Below are positions 8,413 to 16,939 of a stretch of DNA of 64,000 nt, piece after piece. How positions within the stretch are numbered: the first letter of the stretch is position 1; each line of letters begins with the position of its first letter. The notes under the pieces were generated by a model. It was not told where the DNA came from, did no database searches, and saw only the letters and a list, made by a program, of their open reading frames with translations. The stretch is taken from NCBI GenBank assembly GCA_963828555.1, contig CAWHEL010000005.1, positions 868,001-932,000 of the forward strand. Reading direction: 5' to 3'. Both the position numbers and the translations under genes were made by a program. Source of the DNA: JADJPO01 sp963828555. GTDB lineage: Bacteria > Actinomycetota > Actinomycetes > Actinomycetales > Kineosporiaceae.

Positions 8413-8859
8413 CCGCCAGGTCCGCTCGAGACCGTCGCGCCAGACGCCGTCACGGTCGCGGACGGCGTAGTGCCCGACCAGTTCGACCTGCGCCCGATGC
8501 GGGCTCGCCGTGACGTCACGCCAGGTGCTGACCACGAACCGCGCCGGTCCACCCGGTTCGGTCCCCGGCACCGCGGACGCCGGGTCCGCGGACCGATTCA
8601 GCCGGATCCGCTGCACCGCGTCGTCCCAGGTCCGGCGGACCAGCGCCGCGCGCTCGGCACGCTCTCCCGCGTGCGCCGTCGGAGCCGCGGTGATCCGGGC
8701 GTCCGCCTCCAGCAGCAGGACGGCGGCGATCCGCACCCCTGGGACGGCCGCCGGGTCGTCCCGGCGCTGCGACCACTGGGCGGCAGCCACCACGAGCAGC
8801 GTGGTCAGGACCCACGCCGCACCCACGGCGAGCCTGCCGGGCACCGTCCGCTGCTGCAT
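8347..8859 (-). CDS. predicted membrane-anchored protein, unknown
   Basis: Protein of 170 residues with one N-terminal hydrophobic segment (AVGAAWVLTTLLVVAAAQW) followed by an Arg-rich outside domain of mixed strands (ARFVVSTWRDV, RAQVELVGHYAVR). Probably anchored with the bulk outside the membrane. It converges on the SpoIIE-type gene and their 3' ends overlap by 66 bp. No family recognised. Codon use matches the neighbours, so it is likely real. Confidence 0.6.
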   Translation of the reverse strand: MQQRTVPGRLAVGAAWVLTTLLVVAAAQWSQRRDDPAAVPGVRIAAVLLLEADARITAAPTAHAGERAERAALVRRTWDDAVQRIRLNRSADPASAVPGTEPGGPARFVVSTWRDVTASPHRAQVELVGHYAVRDRDGVWRDGLERTWRLRLSRLDPVGRTRGWRLVSIG

Positions 8860-9136
8860 CCCTGAAGTGTGCCCCCACCGAGGCGGGCGTCACGGCCGAT
8901 GGCCACGCGCGGGTGTCCTCCGCCCGGCGTCCCGATTCGATCGGACGGCGTTTGACCCGACCCAGACACTTGACCTGGCTGTTCAGCGTTGCCACGGTGG
9001 GGCCACGGCAGGGTGTCTTGGATGCGAACTCAGGTTGAACACCCCGCCCCACGACCGGCCTCCACCACCGGTCGACATCCGGTTTGGGATTGTTTGTCAG
9101 TCCTGTCAGCCACTGCCTGAAGCGAAGGACGGCTCG

Positions 9137-10171
9137 ATGTCGACGTTGGCGCTACTCACGGTCATTGCCGTGGTCTTCGTGCTCCTGTTCGACTACACCA
9201 ACGGATTCCACGACGCCGCGAACATCATCGCCACCGTGATCGCCTCCCGGGCGATGACCCCGGTGCAGGCGGTGATGGTGGTCGGCATCTTCGAGTTCCT
9301 GGGCCCGATCCTCGGCGGCACGGCGGTGGCGAACACGATCGGGAAGTTCGTCGACGTCAGCGATCTCGACGCCACCAAGGCAATGGTGGTGATCTTCTGC
9401 GGGATCATCGGCGCGATCGTCTGGAACCTGGGCACCTGGTGGTTCGGCATCCCGTCCTCCTCCTCGCACGCCCTGGTCGGCGGTCTGGTCGGCGCAGTCG
9501 TGGTCTCCGCCGGGGCCGACCACGTCAAGTGGGGCTTCACCGAGCTGGTCCAGCACGCCCACCTGACCGGCGTCACCAAGGTGCTGGCCGGGCTGATCCT
9601 CTCCCCGTTGATCGGGTTCTGGATGGGCTTCGGGATCCACCGCCTGATGGGCCGTCTGTTGCAGGGCGCCCGCCCGGTGGCCAACACGTACCTGCGCCGG
9701 GCGCAGTTCCTCACCTCGGCCGGGCTGGCCTTCTCGCACGGGGCGAACGACGCGCAGAAGAGCATGGGCATCATCACGCTGGTCCTGGTGCTCGGCGGCA
9801 AGCTGACCGACTTCGCGGTGCCGTTCTGGGTGATCCTGGCCTGCGCCGCGGCGATCACCCTGGGCATCCTGTCCGGCGGGTGGCGGATCGTGCGCACCGT
9901 CGGGTTCGGCATCTACAAGGTGCGCCCGCTGCACGCGCTGGACGCCCAGCTCACCTCGGCCACCGTCATCCTGACCGCCTCGGCCGTCGGCGCCCCGGTC
10001 TCCACCACCCACGTGGTCAGCTCCGCGATCATGGGCATCGGCTCGTCCGAGCGGCCCAAGGCGGTGCGCTGGTCGAAGGCGTTCGAGATCGTCAGCACCT
10101 GGTTGATCACCATCCCCGGGTCCGCCACCGTAGGGATCCTCGCCTATCTGATCAGTTCCCTCTTCCTCTGA
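9137..10171 (+). CDS. pit: low-affinity inorganic phosphate transporter PitA
   Basis: Integral membrane Pit-family phosphate:cation symporter of 344 residues. Both halves carry the family signature: NGFHDAANIIATVIASR near residue 20 and SHGANDAQKSMGI in the second repeat. A further typical stretch is GAPVSTTHVVSSAIMG. About ten hydrophobic segments are visible. The ATG follows GAAGGAC at a suitable distance. A 277-bp intergenic region precedes it and should hold the promoter. The DUF47 gene 48 bp downstream is the usual Pit partner, so the two form an operon. Confidence 0.95.
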   Translation: MSTLALLTVIAVVFVLLFDYTNGFHDAANIIATVIASRAMTPVQAVMVVGIFEFLGPILGGTAVANTIGKFVDVSDLDATKAMVVIFCGIIGAIVWNLGTWWFGIPSSSSHALVGGLVGAVVVSAGADHVKWGFTELVQHAHLTGVTKVLAGLILSPLIGFWMGFGIHRLMGRLLQGARPVANTYLRRAQFLTSAGLAFSHGANDAQKSMGIITLVLVLGGKLTDFAVPFWVILACAAAITLGILSGGWRIVRTVGFGIYKVRPLHALDAQLTSATVILTASAVGAPVSTTHVVSSAIMGIGSSERPKAVRWSKAFEIVSTWLITIPGSATVGILAYLISSLFL

Positions 10172-10219
10172 GTTCCGCACCATCGTCCGAGGTCTGCCCA
10201 CTTTCTGCAGGAGGTCACC

Positions 10220-10918
10220 ATGTCCGAAGGCTCCAACTCCGTTCTGGGGCGGGTGGTCGGCCGGGTCTTCCCCCGGATGCCCGACTTCTTCGCGCTGCTC
10301 AACGAGCAGTGCGATCTCGCGGTGCAGGCCGGTGAGGCCCTGCTCGCCTTCATGCAGACCGGCGACGAGGCGCTGGCCCTGCGCGTCCGCGAACTCGAGC
10401 ACGAGGCGGACACCGTCAAGGACCGCAACATGGACGTCCTGAACAAGGCCTTCTCCACGCCGATGGACCGCGAGGAGCTCTACCGCGCGATCAGCACGAT
10501 CGACCACATCATCAACTATGCCAAGACCACGGTGCGCGAGATGGAGGCCCTGGGCGTCACCCCGGACCAGCACACCGCCGACATCGCCGAGCACCTGCTG
10601 GACGGCGCCAAGGCCCTGCAACAGGGCTATGGCCTGCTGGCCACCGATCCGGGGGCCGCCGAGGCCAGCGCCGCCGCGGCACGCAAGGCGGAGCGGAACA
10701 CCGAGAAGGCCTACCGACGTGCGCTGGCCGACCTGTTCGACGTCGAGGCGGACGTCGTCCGGCTGGAAGCGGCCGGCGGGCCGACCGGCGGCAAGGCGCT
10801 GATCACGGTCATGGAAGTGATGAAGAAGCGCGAGGTCTACCGGCACCTGTCCAACGCCGCCGACCGGGTCGCCCGGGCCGGCGAGGTGCTGCACGACATC
10901 GTCGTCAAGATGGTCTGA
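10220..10918 (+). CDS. DUF47 (PhoU-like) Pit-accessory protein
   Basis: Cytoplasmic all-helical protein of 232 residues in the DUF47/YkaA family, distantly related to PhoU. Typical features are acidic-histidine helices that bind metal (ELEHEADTVKDRN, DHIINYAKTT) and a C-terminal helix with RHLSNAADRVARAGEVLHD. AGGAGGTCACC is a strong ribosome site just before the ATG. It follows the Pit transporter in the same operon, and members of this family are thought to control Pit activity. It converges on guaA with a 21-bp gap. Confidence 0.92.
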   Translation: MSEGSNSVLGRVVGRVFPRMPDFFALLNEQCDLAVQAGEALLAFMQTGDEALALRVRELEHEADTVKDRNMDVLNKAFSTPMDREELYRAISTIDHIINYAKTTVREMEALGVTPDQHTADIAEHLLDGAKALQQGYGLLATDPGAAEASAAAARKAERNTEKAYRRALADLFDVEADVVRLEAAGGPTGGKALITVMEVMKKREVYRHLSNAADRVARAGEVLHDIVVKMV

Positions 10919-10939
10919 GCCGCCGCACCCCGGCTGGCC

Positions 10940-12511
10940 TCATTCCCATTCGATGGTGCCCGGCGGCTTGCTGGTGACGTCGAGGACCACCCGGTTGACC
11001 TCGGGCACCTCGTTGGTGATCCGGGTCGAGATCCGGGCCAGCACGTCATAGGGCAGCCGGGTCCAGTCGGCGGTCATGGCGTCCTCGCTGGACACCGGCC
11101 GGAGTACCACCGGGTGCCCGTAAGTGCGTCCGTCCCCCTGAACCCCCACGGATCTCACGTCGGCCAGGAGCACCACCGGGCACTGCCAGATCTCGCGATC
11201 CAGGCCCGCCGCGGTGAGCTCCTCGCGGGCGATCGCGTCGGCGTGGCGCAGGGTGTCCAGCCGGTCCCCGGTGACCTCACCGATGATCCGGATCCCCAGA
11301 CCCGGGCCGGGGAACGGCTGCCGCTGCACGATCTCCTCGGGCAGGCCGAGCTGCGCGCCGACCGCGCGGACCTCGTCCTTGAACAGGGCGCGCAGCGGTT
11401 CGACAAGGTCGAAGTCGAGGTCCTCGGGCAGCCCACCGACGTTGTGATGGCTCTTGATATTGGCCGCGCCCTCACCGCCGCCGGACTCCACGACGTCCGG
11501 GTAGAGGGTGCCCTGGACCAGGAACTCGACCTGCTCGCCGTGCGCGCCGGCGTCGGCGACCACCTCGCGGGCAGCCTGCTCGAAGACCCGGATGAACTCC
11601 CGGCCGATGATCTTCCGCTTGGTCTCGGGATCGGTGACCCCGGCCAGGGCGTCCAGGAAGCGCTGCTGGGCGTCGACCACCTTCAGGTTGACGCCGGTGG
11701 CCGCGACGAAGTCCCGCTCCACCTGCTCGGCCTCGCCGGAGCGCAGCAGCCCGTGGTCGACGAAGACACAGGTCAGCGCGTCGCCGACGGCGCGCTGCAC
11801 CAGCGCCGCCGCCACTGCCGAGTCGACCCCGCCGGACAGGCCGCAGATCACCCGGCCGCTGCCGATCTGGGTGCGGACCCGGTCCACCTGCTCCTCGATC
11901 ACGCTGCCGGTGGTCCAGTCCCCCGCGATCCCGGCGCCGCGGGTGAGGAAGTTGACCAGCACGTCCTGGCCGTGGGCGGAGTGCTTGACCTCAGGGTGCC
12001 ACTGCAGGCCGTAGAGCCGGCGGGCGTCGTCCTCGAAGGCGGCGACCGGCACCACGGCGGTGCTGGCGACGACGGTGAATCCCTCGGGCGCGCGGGCCAC
12101 GCTGTCGCCGTGACTCATCCACACCGACTGCTGCCCGGGCTGGCCCGCCAGGAGGGTCGAGCCGTCGGGGCTGGCCTGCAGCGCGGTGCCGCCGTACTCG
12201 CGGGCACCCGTGTGCGCGACCTCCCCGCCGAGCGCGCGGGCCATCGCCTGGAAGCCGTAACAGATGCCCAGCACCGGGACTCCGGCGTCGAACAGCGCCG
12301 GGTCCACCTGAGGGGCACCCTCGGCGTAGACGCTGGCCGGGCCCCCGGAGAGGATCACCGCTGCCGGTTTACGGTCGAGCATCGTGGCCACCGGCATGGT
12401 GTGCGGCACGATCTCAGAGTAGACGTGCGCCTCGCGTACCCGGCGGGCGATCAGCTGGGCGTACTGGGCACCGAAGTCGACGACAAGGACGGGCTGGTGG
12501 GTGAGGCTCAC
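10940..12511 (-). CDS. guaA: GMP synthase (glutamine-hydrolysing)
   Basis: Converts XMP to GMP with ATP and glutamine, the last step of de novo GMP synthesis. At 523 residues it has the normal length. Class I glutaminase domain: catalytic Cys in GICYGFQAMA and the His/Glu pair in QWHPEVKH. The ATP pyrophosphatase P-loop is SGGVDSAVAAAL. The C-terminal dimerisation domain ends in the usual PGTIEWE. The DUF3817 gene ends 10 bp ahead of its start, so it is probably the last gene of a minus-strand transcript from SURF1. guaB and guaB3 lie about 8-10 kb away. Confidence 0.98.
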   Translation of the reverse strand: MSLTHQPVLVVDFGAQYAQLIARRVREAHVYSEIVPHTMPVATMLDRKPAAVILSGGPASVYAEGAPQVDPALFDAGVPVLGICYGFQAMARALGGEVAHTGAREYGGTALQASPDGSTLLAGQPGQQSVWMSHGDSVARAPEGFTVVASTAVVPVAAFEDDARRLYGLQWHPEVKHSAHGQDVLVNFLTRGAGIAGDWTTGSVIEEQVDRVRTQIGSGRVICGLSGGVDSAVAAALVQRAVGDALTCVFVDHGLLRSGEAEQVERDFVAATGVNLKVVDAQQRFLDALAGVTDPETKRKIIGREFIRVFEQAAREVVADAGAHGEQVEFLVQGTLYPDVVESGGGEGAANIKSHHNVGGLPEDLDFDLVEPLRALFKDEVRAVGAQLGLPEEIVQRQPFPGPGLGIRIIGEVTGDRLDTLRHADAIAREELTAAGLDREIWQCPVVLLADVRSVGVQGDGRTYGHPVVLRPVSSEDAMTADWTRLPYDVLARISTRITNEVPEVNRVVLDVTSKPPGTIEWE

Positions 12512-12521
12512 CCACCCGAGC

Positions 12522-12896
12522 CTAATGGGCCGACGGCACCCGCCGGTCGAGCATCGGCTCGACCTGGCCGCGGACCCAGCGCTCGGCTACGAAGGACATC
12601 AACGGGATGGTGCCAGCCAGAACCACTCCGATCGTCGGCCACAGGGTCAGGCGCCGCTCGGCGCGGAACCACAGGTCCACCGTCACGATCACGTAGATCA
12701 GATAGAGATAGCCGTGGACCATGGCGATCCACGTGTCCCCGCCCGGAAGGATCACGCCGAGGCCCTCTGCCTCGCCGTACGGGATGCCCTGGGTGCGCGA
12801 CTGCACCAGCTCGAGGACCACATGGGTCGTCAGCAGGAGCAGGAACACGCCCGTGGCATAGGCGAGCACCCGGTACCGGGTCAGGGCAGCCGTCAT
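12522..12896 (-). CDS. DUF3817 membrane protein
   Basis: Small membrane protein of 124 residues with three hydrophobic segments. It carries the histidine-containing stretch typical of DUF3817 (WIAMVHGYLYLIYVIVTVDL). Function unknown. In actinobacteria it commonly stands beside guaA and SURF1, as here. It begins 7 bp after the SURF1 stop and ends 10 bp before guaA. Confidence 0.88.
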   Translation of the reverse strand: MTAALTRYRVLAYATGVFLLLLTTHVVLELVQSRTQGIPYGEAEGLGVILPGGDTWIAMVHGYLYLIYVIVTVDLWFRAERRLTLWPTIGVVLAGTIPLMSFVAERWVRGQVEPMLDRRVPSAH

Positions 12897-12903
12897 GCGC
12901 CCA

Positions 12904-13701
12904 TCATGCCCCTGACGGCTGCTCGGTCTCGCGCCGGGTCAGCGCCCCGCGGTGGTCGTCGCGCACCAGTCGCCACCACAGGAAGAGCCCGAACGCGGCG
13001 AACAGCCACCACTGCAGGGCGTACGAGAGGTTCTGCAGGGCCAGTTGACCATTGCCCGAGGACGGCGGGACGGCGATCAGATCCTCGCCCTGGCCGGACG
13101 GCGCCGGGTCGGTGAGCACCAGATACCCGGTGAACAGCGGGCCCGGCCACCGCTCGAGCAGCTCCACCGGGTCGATCCGGTCGATCTGCCCCGCGGGCAG
13201 CCCGGCGGAGGTTCCCGGCTCGCGGTCGATCCCTGGCTCCCCCGGGCGCAGCACGCCGCCCACGGTCACGGCCTGCGTGGCCGGGGGCAGTCGGGCGGCA
13301 CTGGCCACCGCCCGGTCGAGCGAGTCGGTCCAGCCGCGCACCACCGCGAGACCCGAGCCGTCGGCCAGCCGGAGAGAGGTGAGCACCCAGTAGCCGCCCT
13401 TGCCGTCGCGCCATCGGTCGGCGACGACCAGTTGCCGGGTGCCGTCCCAGGTCCCCTCGACGGTGACCGGGCGGTCGGCGGCCGCCGTCGGGAACTTCTG
13501 CTGCGGCCCGAGCAGGCTGGTCAACGCCACCACCGGCACGGAGATCCGCGCCTGCTGGGCGTCGTCGCCCTGGTCCCGGGCACGGCTGAGCTGCCAGTTG
13601 CCCAGCCAGGCCATCCCGGTGGCCACCACCAGGACCAGGGCCAGCAGGATCAGCCAGCGGGGCTTCACCGCGGTACGCCACACAGCGTCCACCGTAGTCA
13701 C
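12904..13701 (-). CDS. SURF1-family protein
   Basis: Membrane protein of 265 residues linked by family to haem-copper oxidase (cytochrome c oxidase) assembly. One N-terminal helix is PRWLILLALVLVVATGMAWL, directly followed by the SURF1 signature LGNWQLSRARDQ. An external domain with WVLTSLRLADG and VVRGW follows, and a C-terminal helix (LQWWLFAAFGLFLWWRLV). The start taken is GTG (VTTVDAVW); another GTG lies 9 bp upstream. It leads the DUF3817-guaA run. Confidence 0.88.
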   Translation of the reverse strand: MTTVDAVWRTAVKPRWLILLALVLVVATGMAWLGNWQLSRARDQGDDAQQARISVPVVALTSLLGPQQKFPTAAADRPVTVEGTWDGTRQLVVADRWRDGKGGYWVLTSLRLADGSGLAVVRGWTDSLDRAVASAARLPPATQAVTVGGVLRPGEPGIDREPGTSAGLPAGQIDRIDPVELLERWPGPLFTGYLVLTDPAPSGQGEDLIAVPPSSGNGQLALQNLSYALQWWLFAAFGLFLWWRLVRDDHRGALTRRETEQPSGA

Positions 13702-13723
13702 CCGGTGCACTGCATGCGTGCGC

Positions 13724-14536
13724 TCAGGCCGGTTCGGCCAGACCCGCCGTGCCCCGACGCCGGAACCCGGCCCGCTGGTAGATCCGGGCCGCCGCGTCGT
13801 CCGCCGCGGAGAGGAACACCGTGCCCAGCCCGCGTTCCCGGGCCCGGACCGCCAGAGCCACCGTGATCGCCACGGCCAGACCGCGCTGGCGGGCCACCGG
13901 CAGGGTGGCGATGCCGACCAGTTCGGCCACTCCCTGGGCATGCTGCAGGCCGCCGGTGGCGAGGACCCCGGGCAACACCCCCTCGGCCTCCAGGGAGGCG
14001 ACAGCCTGTTCGATTCGGCCGCTGGAGATCGCCTGCGCCAGTTCCCGTACCTGCGCCTCGTCGCGCTGCGCGACCATCGCTTCCCGCTCTGCCGGCCCGG
14101 CGCCCGCTGCGGCGTGCCCGCTGTGCCCGAAGGCCAGCGTCGCCACGGCCTGCGCGGCAGCCAGCGCCGCCAGGTCCTCGCCGTCCAGCAGTTCAGTCCG
14201 GATCCCGGGCGGCACCGCCTCGGCCACCGGGTCGCCGTCCAGCACCAGCAACGGGCATAGTCGCACCTGCAGACCGGCCTCCCGTGCGGCACCGTCCAGG
14301 GTGGGCACGAGCTCGGCCACCCACTCGAAGGCCTCGGGGATGTCCAGTTCCCGCATCCGGGCCCGCACGGCCAGCACGTCCTGGGCGCTCACCACCACTC
14401 CGGGCGCGGCGGGCCGGGCGTAGTAGGGCCAGCCTGTGCCCTCGCGGATGAACAGCCGCAGCGGTCCGTGCTCCTCGACCCGGACCCCCGCCGACACCGG
14501 GATCGCGTCGTAGCAGGCCTCCACGTGATGCAACAT
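13724..14536 (-). CDS. GNAT-family N-acetyltransferase
   Basis: Protein of 270 residues. The C-terminal third has the GNAT acetyl-CoA region (VGIATLPVARQRGLAVAITV) and a final strand-helix AARIYQRAGFRRRGTAG. The N-terminal two thirds are less conserved and may form a second degenerate GNAT fold. The start MLHHVEACYDAIPV is chosen because it falls in the gap after the DUF1707 gene; an upstream ATG would lie inside that gene. The substrate is unknown. Confidence 0.82.
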   Translation of the reverse strand: MLHHVEACYDAIPVSAGVRVEEHGPLRLFIREGTGWPYYARPAAPGVVVSAQDVLAVRARMRELDIPEAFEWVAELVPTLDGAAREAGLQVRLCPLLVLDGDPVAEAVPPGIRTELLDGEDLAALAAAQAVATLAFGHSGHAAAGAGPAEREAMVAQRDEAQVRELAQAISSGRIEQAVASLEAEGVLPGVLATGGLQHAQGVAELVGIATLPVARQRGLAVAITVALAVRARERGLGTVFLSAADDAAARIYQRAGFRRRGTAGLAEPA

Positions 14537-14559
14537 GCTCACGGCCCCCGCCGGGTGAG

Positions 14560-14952
14560 TCACTGGTCGCGACGTCGGGGCCCCTGGGTCAGGGCCCAGA
14601 ACAGCGGGATCATCAGGAACCACAGCCAGCTCTTGGTCAGGAAGAACAGGATCAGGGCCAGGATGGGCAGCGCCGCCCCGATCCGTGGCCGCCAGGAGAC
14701 GCCCCCGCTGCGCGCATCCGGCACCCCTGGCACCCCTGGCACCCCTGGCAGGCTCGGGGTGGCTGTCGGCGGTCGCTGTGGGTGCGGCGCCGGCAGGTCA
14801 CCGAACAGGGCCTGGATCTGCGCCCAGGTGCGTGCGGCGTCGGCCTCGACCTGGCGCTGCTCGAACTCGGTCGAGCTCAGCCGTCCGCTCTGCAGGTGCA
14901 CGGTCAGGGCCGCCACCGCCGCCTGACGGTCACTGTCGCTGACGTCACTCAT
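14560..14952 (-). CDS. DUF1707 (SHOCT-like) membrane protein
   Basis: Protein of 130 residues. The N-terminal DUF1707 domain is about 55 residues (SDSDRQAAVAALTVHLQSGR, then LSSTEFEQRQVEADAARTWA). A Pro-rich linker follows, then two C-terminal hydrophobic segments (ALPILALILFFLTK, WLWFLMIPLFWAL). The linker encodes a GVPGVPGVP repeat from three copies of a 10-bp unit. The start at MSDVSDSD was preferred to an ATG 21 bp upstream because the domain begins there. Function unknown; such proteins are common in actinobacteria. Confidence 0.83.
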   Translation of the reverse strand: MSDVSDSDRQAAVAALTVHLQSGRLSSTEFEQRQVEADAARTWAQIQALFGDLPAPHPQRPPTATPSLPGVPGVPGVPDARSGGVSWRPRIGAALPILALILFFLTKSWLWFLMIPLFWALTQGPRRRDQ

Positions 14953-15000
14953 CGTCGTCTCCCACTGGTCCACGGGTCCTCGGGTGTGCGGGGGTGCCGG

Positions 15001-16605
15001 TCACGGCCAGGGCAGGCGCAGGGCGCGGGCCGCCCGGAGGGCCAGGGTGAAGCTGCGGGCCATGCCCTCGGGCCCCTGCGCATACAGCGGACCCAGCCCC
15101 GCCACGTGCTGCACCAGCACGGTCTGGGACTCGGTGAACCGCATCAGCCCGGCGCTGCCGAAGCGCCGCCCGAGCCCTGAGGTCTTGTACCCGCCCATGG
15201 GAGCCGCCAGCGAGCCCCAGGCGGCGTGGTAGACCTCGTTCACGGCGACCGTCCCGGTGCGGATCTGGCGTGCCAGCAAGGCCCCTCGGCGCAGGTCGCG
15301 GGTCCAGACCGAGGCGTTGAGGCCGTACACCGTGTCGTTGGTCAGGGCGATCGCCTCGGCGTCACCGGCCACCCGGTACACGCTCACGACCGGGCCGAAC
15401 GTCTCCTCGGTGGCGCAGGCGGCCTGGGCCGGGACGCCGTCCAGCACGGTCGGTTCGTAGAACGTGGGGCCGAGATCGGGTCGGGCCCGCCCGCCGGCCA
15501 GCACCGTGGCACCGTGCGCACGGGCGTCCTCGACGTGAGCGTGCACCCGGGCCAGATGCTCGGGCGAGATCAGGCAGCCCAGGTCGCTGGAGTAGCCGAG
15601 CCCGCGGCCGAGGCGCAACCGGCGCACCCGGTCCAGGAACCGGTCCAAGAAGGCCTCGGCGATGTCGGTGTGGAGCAGCAGCCGCTCGGTGGAGGTGCAC
15701 ACCTGGCCCAGGTTGCCGAAGCAGTCCCGCACCGCGCCCTCGGCCGCCCGGTCCAGGTCGGCGTCGGCGGCGACGTAGAGGGCGTTCTTGCCGCCGAGTT
15801 CCAGGGAGGCACCGATCAGCCGGTCGGCTGCCCGCCGGGCCACCACCCGCCCGGTGGCGCTGGACCCGGTGAAGCAGACATAGTCCACAGCGTCCACCAG
15901 CGCGCCGCCCACCCCCGGCCCATCGCCGGCGACCACCTGGAACACGCCGTCGGTCACCCCGGCCTCGGCCAGCAGCTCGGCGGCCCACAGCGTGATCAGG
16001 GTGGTCTTCTCGTCCGGCTTGACCACGACGGCGTTGCCCGCCAGCAGGGCCGGCAGGGCGTCGCCGATGCCCAGCACCAGAGGGAAGTTCCAGGGGGCGA
16101 TCACTCCCACCACGCCGTGCGGGTGGTGCACCTCGCGCACACGGCTGAGCACCGGCACCAGCCCGCTGTGTCGGGTGTCGGCCAGCATCGCCGGGCCACG
16201 CCGTGCATACCAGCGCGCGGCCATCACCACCGAGGCGATCTCCTCGAACGCGTGCCCGCGTGCCTTGCCCGCCTCGAGCTGGATCAGGTCCAGCCCCTCC
16301 TCCTGACGGTTGAGCAGCAGGTCGTGCAGCCGCAGCAGCACGGCGGCGCGGTCGTGCGCGGTACGCGCGGCCCACTCCGGCTGGACGGCGCGTGCCCGCC
16401 GCACCGCCGCCGCGACGTCCGCCGGGGTGCTGCGCGGCAGTTCCGCCAACGTCGTCCCGGAGTACGGACTGGTGCTGGTGAGCACCTCCGGCGGCCGGCC
16501 GTCGGTCCCGGCGACCAGCCGGGCCGTCAAGGCGCGCACCCGGGCAGGGTCCAGGCGGGTCGTGGAGTCGTCCCCACCGTGCTTCAGCACCGACTCGGAC
16601 GCCAT
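15001..16605 (-). CDS. succinate-semialdehyde dehydrogenase-like aldehyde dehydrogenase
   Basis: NAD(P)-dependent aldehyde dehydrogenase of 534 residues. The catalytic glutamate lies in LELGGKNALYV and the catalytic cysteine in FGNLGQVCTSTERLLL. Coenzyme-binding strands include GVIAPWNFPLVLG, KPDEKTTL and FTGSSATG. The length and N-terminal extension fit the actinobacterial GabD2-type group, so succinate semialdehyde is the likely substrate. Substrate choice in this family cannot be fixed from motifs. It stands alone between DUF1707 and a divergent secreted protein. Confidence 0.88.
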   Translation of the reverse strand: MASESVLKHGGDDSTTRLDPARVRALTARLVAGTDGRPPEVLTSTSPYSGTTLAELPRSTPADVAAAVRRARAVQPEWAARTAHDRAAVLLRLHDLLLNRQEEGLDLIQLEAGKARGHAFEEIASVVMAARWYARRGPAMLADTRHSGLVPVLSRVREVHHPHGVVGVIAPWNFPLVLGIGDALPALLAGNAVVVKPDEKTTLITLWAAELLAEAGVTDGVFQVVAGDGPGVGGALVDAVDYVCFTGSSATGRVVARRAADRLIGASLELGGKNALYVAADADLDRAAEGAVRDCFGNLGQVCTSTERLLLHTDIAEAFLDRFLDRVRRLRLGRGLGYSSDLGCLISPEHLARVHAHVEDARAHGATVLAGGRARPDLGPTFYEPTVLDGVPAQAACATEETFGPVVSVYRVAGDAEAIALTNDTVYGLNASVWTRDLRRGALLARQIRTGTVAVNEVYHAAWGSLAAPMGGYKTSGLGRRFGSAGLMRFTESQTVLVQHVAGLGPLYAQGPEGMARSFTLALRAARALRLPWP

Positions 16606-16939
16606 TCCGGCAGCCTACGTTCGCCCGTCCGGACCCGCTAGGGCCGCCGGTCGCGGGCCCGTGTGGACACTCCTCGAGCTGTGGACACTACTCGGGCTGT
16701 GTGGACGGTCGGCGGTCGCTCCTGCACTCCCGGTGGCAGCTCACCACTCAAGATCGCCGTTAGTCATGGGTTCTCCCTCACCTGCTGGGGGCGAACCCAT
16801 GAAGCACGGCGATCTTGACACAGGACAGCAGCGACCCCGGGTCAGCCCTCGGCCGATGAGGGACGTCTGACCCACTCCTACGGCGTAGCGGTGGAGTGAC
16901 GATGAGTCACATGCTGGACTCTGGGCAGGGGGCTCGATC
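16606..16939. other. 334-bp divergent intergenic region with a structured element
   Basis: Lies between the starts of the aldehyde dehydrogenase and the secreted-protein gene. Apart from the nested inverted repeat at 16748-16818, no gene or strong promoter could be made out. Short GTGTGGAC-like direct repeats occur around 16660-16710 (GTGTGGACACTC, GCTGTGGACACTA, CTGTGTGGACGG). Confidence 0.5.
16748..16818. repeat. 71-nt nested inverted repeat
   Basis: Outer arms TCAAGATCGCCGT (16748-16760) and ACGGCGATCTTGA (16806-16818) are exact complements. Inside, CATGGGTTC (16765-16773) pairs with GAACCCATG (16793-16801), with 4-nt bulges on each side and a 19-nt loop. The outer 13-mer recurs in direct orientation at 18023, on the other side of the secreted-protein gene. 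It could be a dispersed chromosomal repeat or a cis-acting RNA; see findings. Confidence 0.75.

Noticed and set aside
14720..14752. GGCACCCCTG repeats considered as a regulatory array
   Set aside because: They lie inside the DUF1707 gene and encode its GVP linker.
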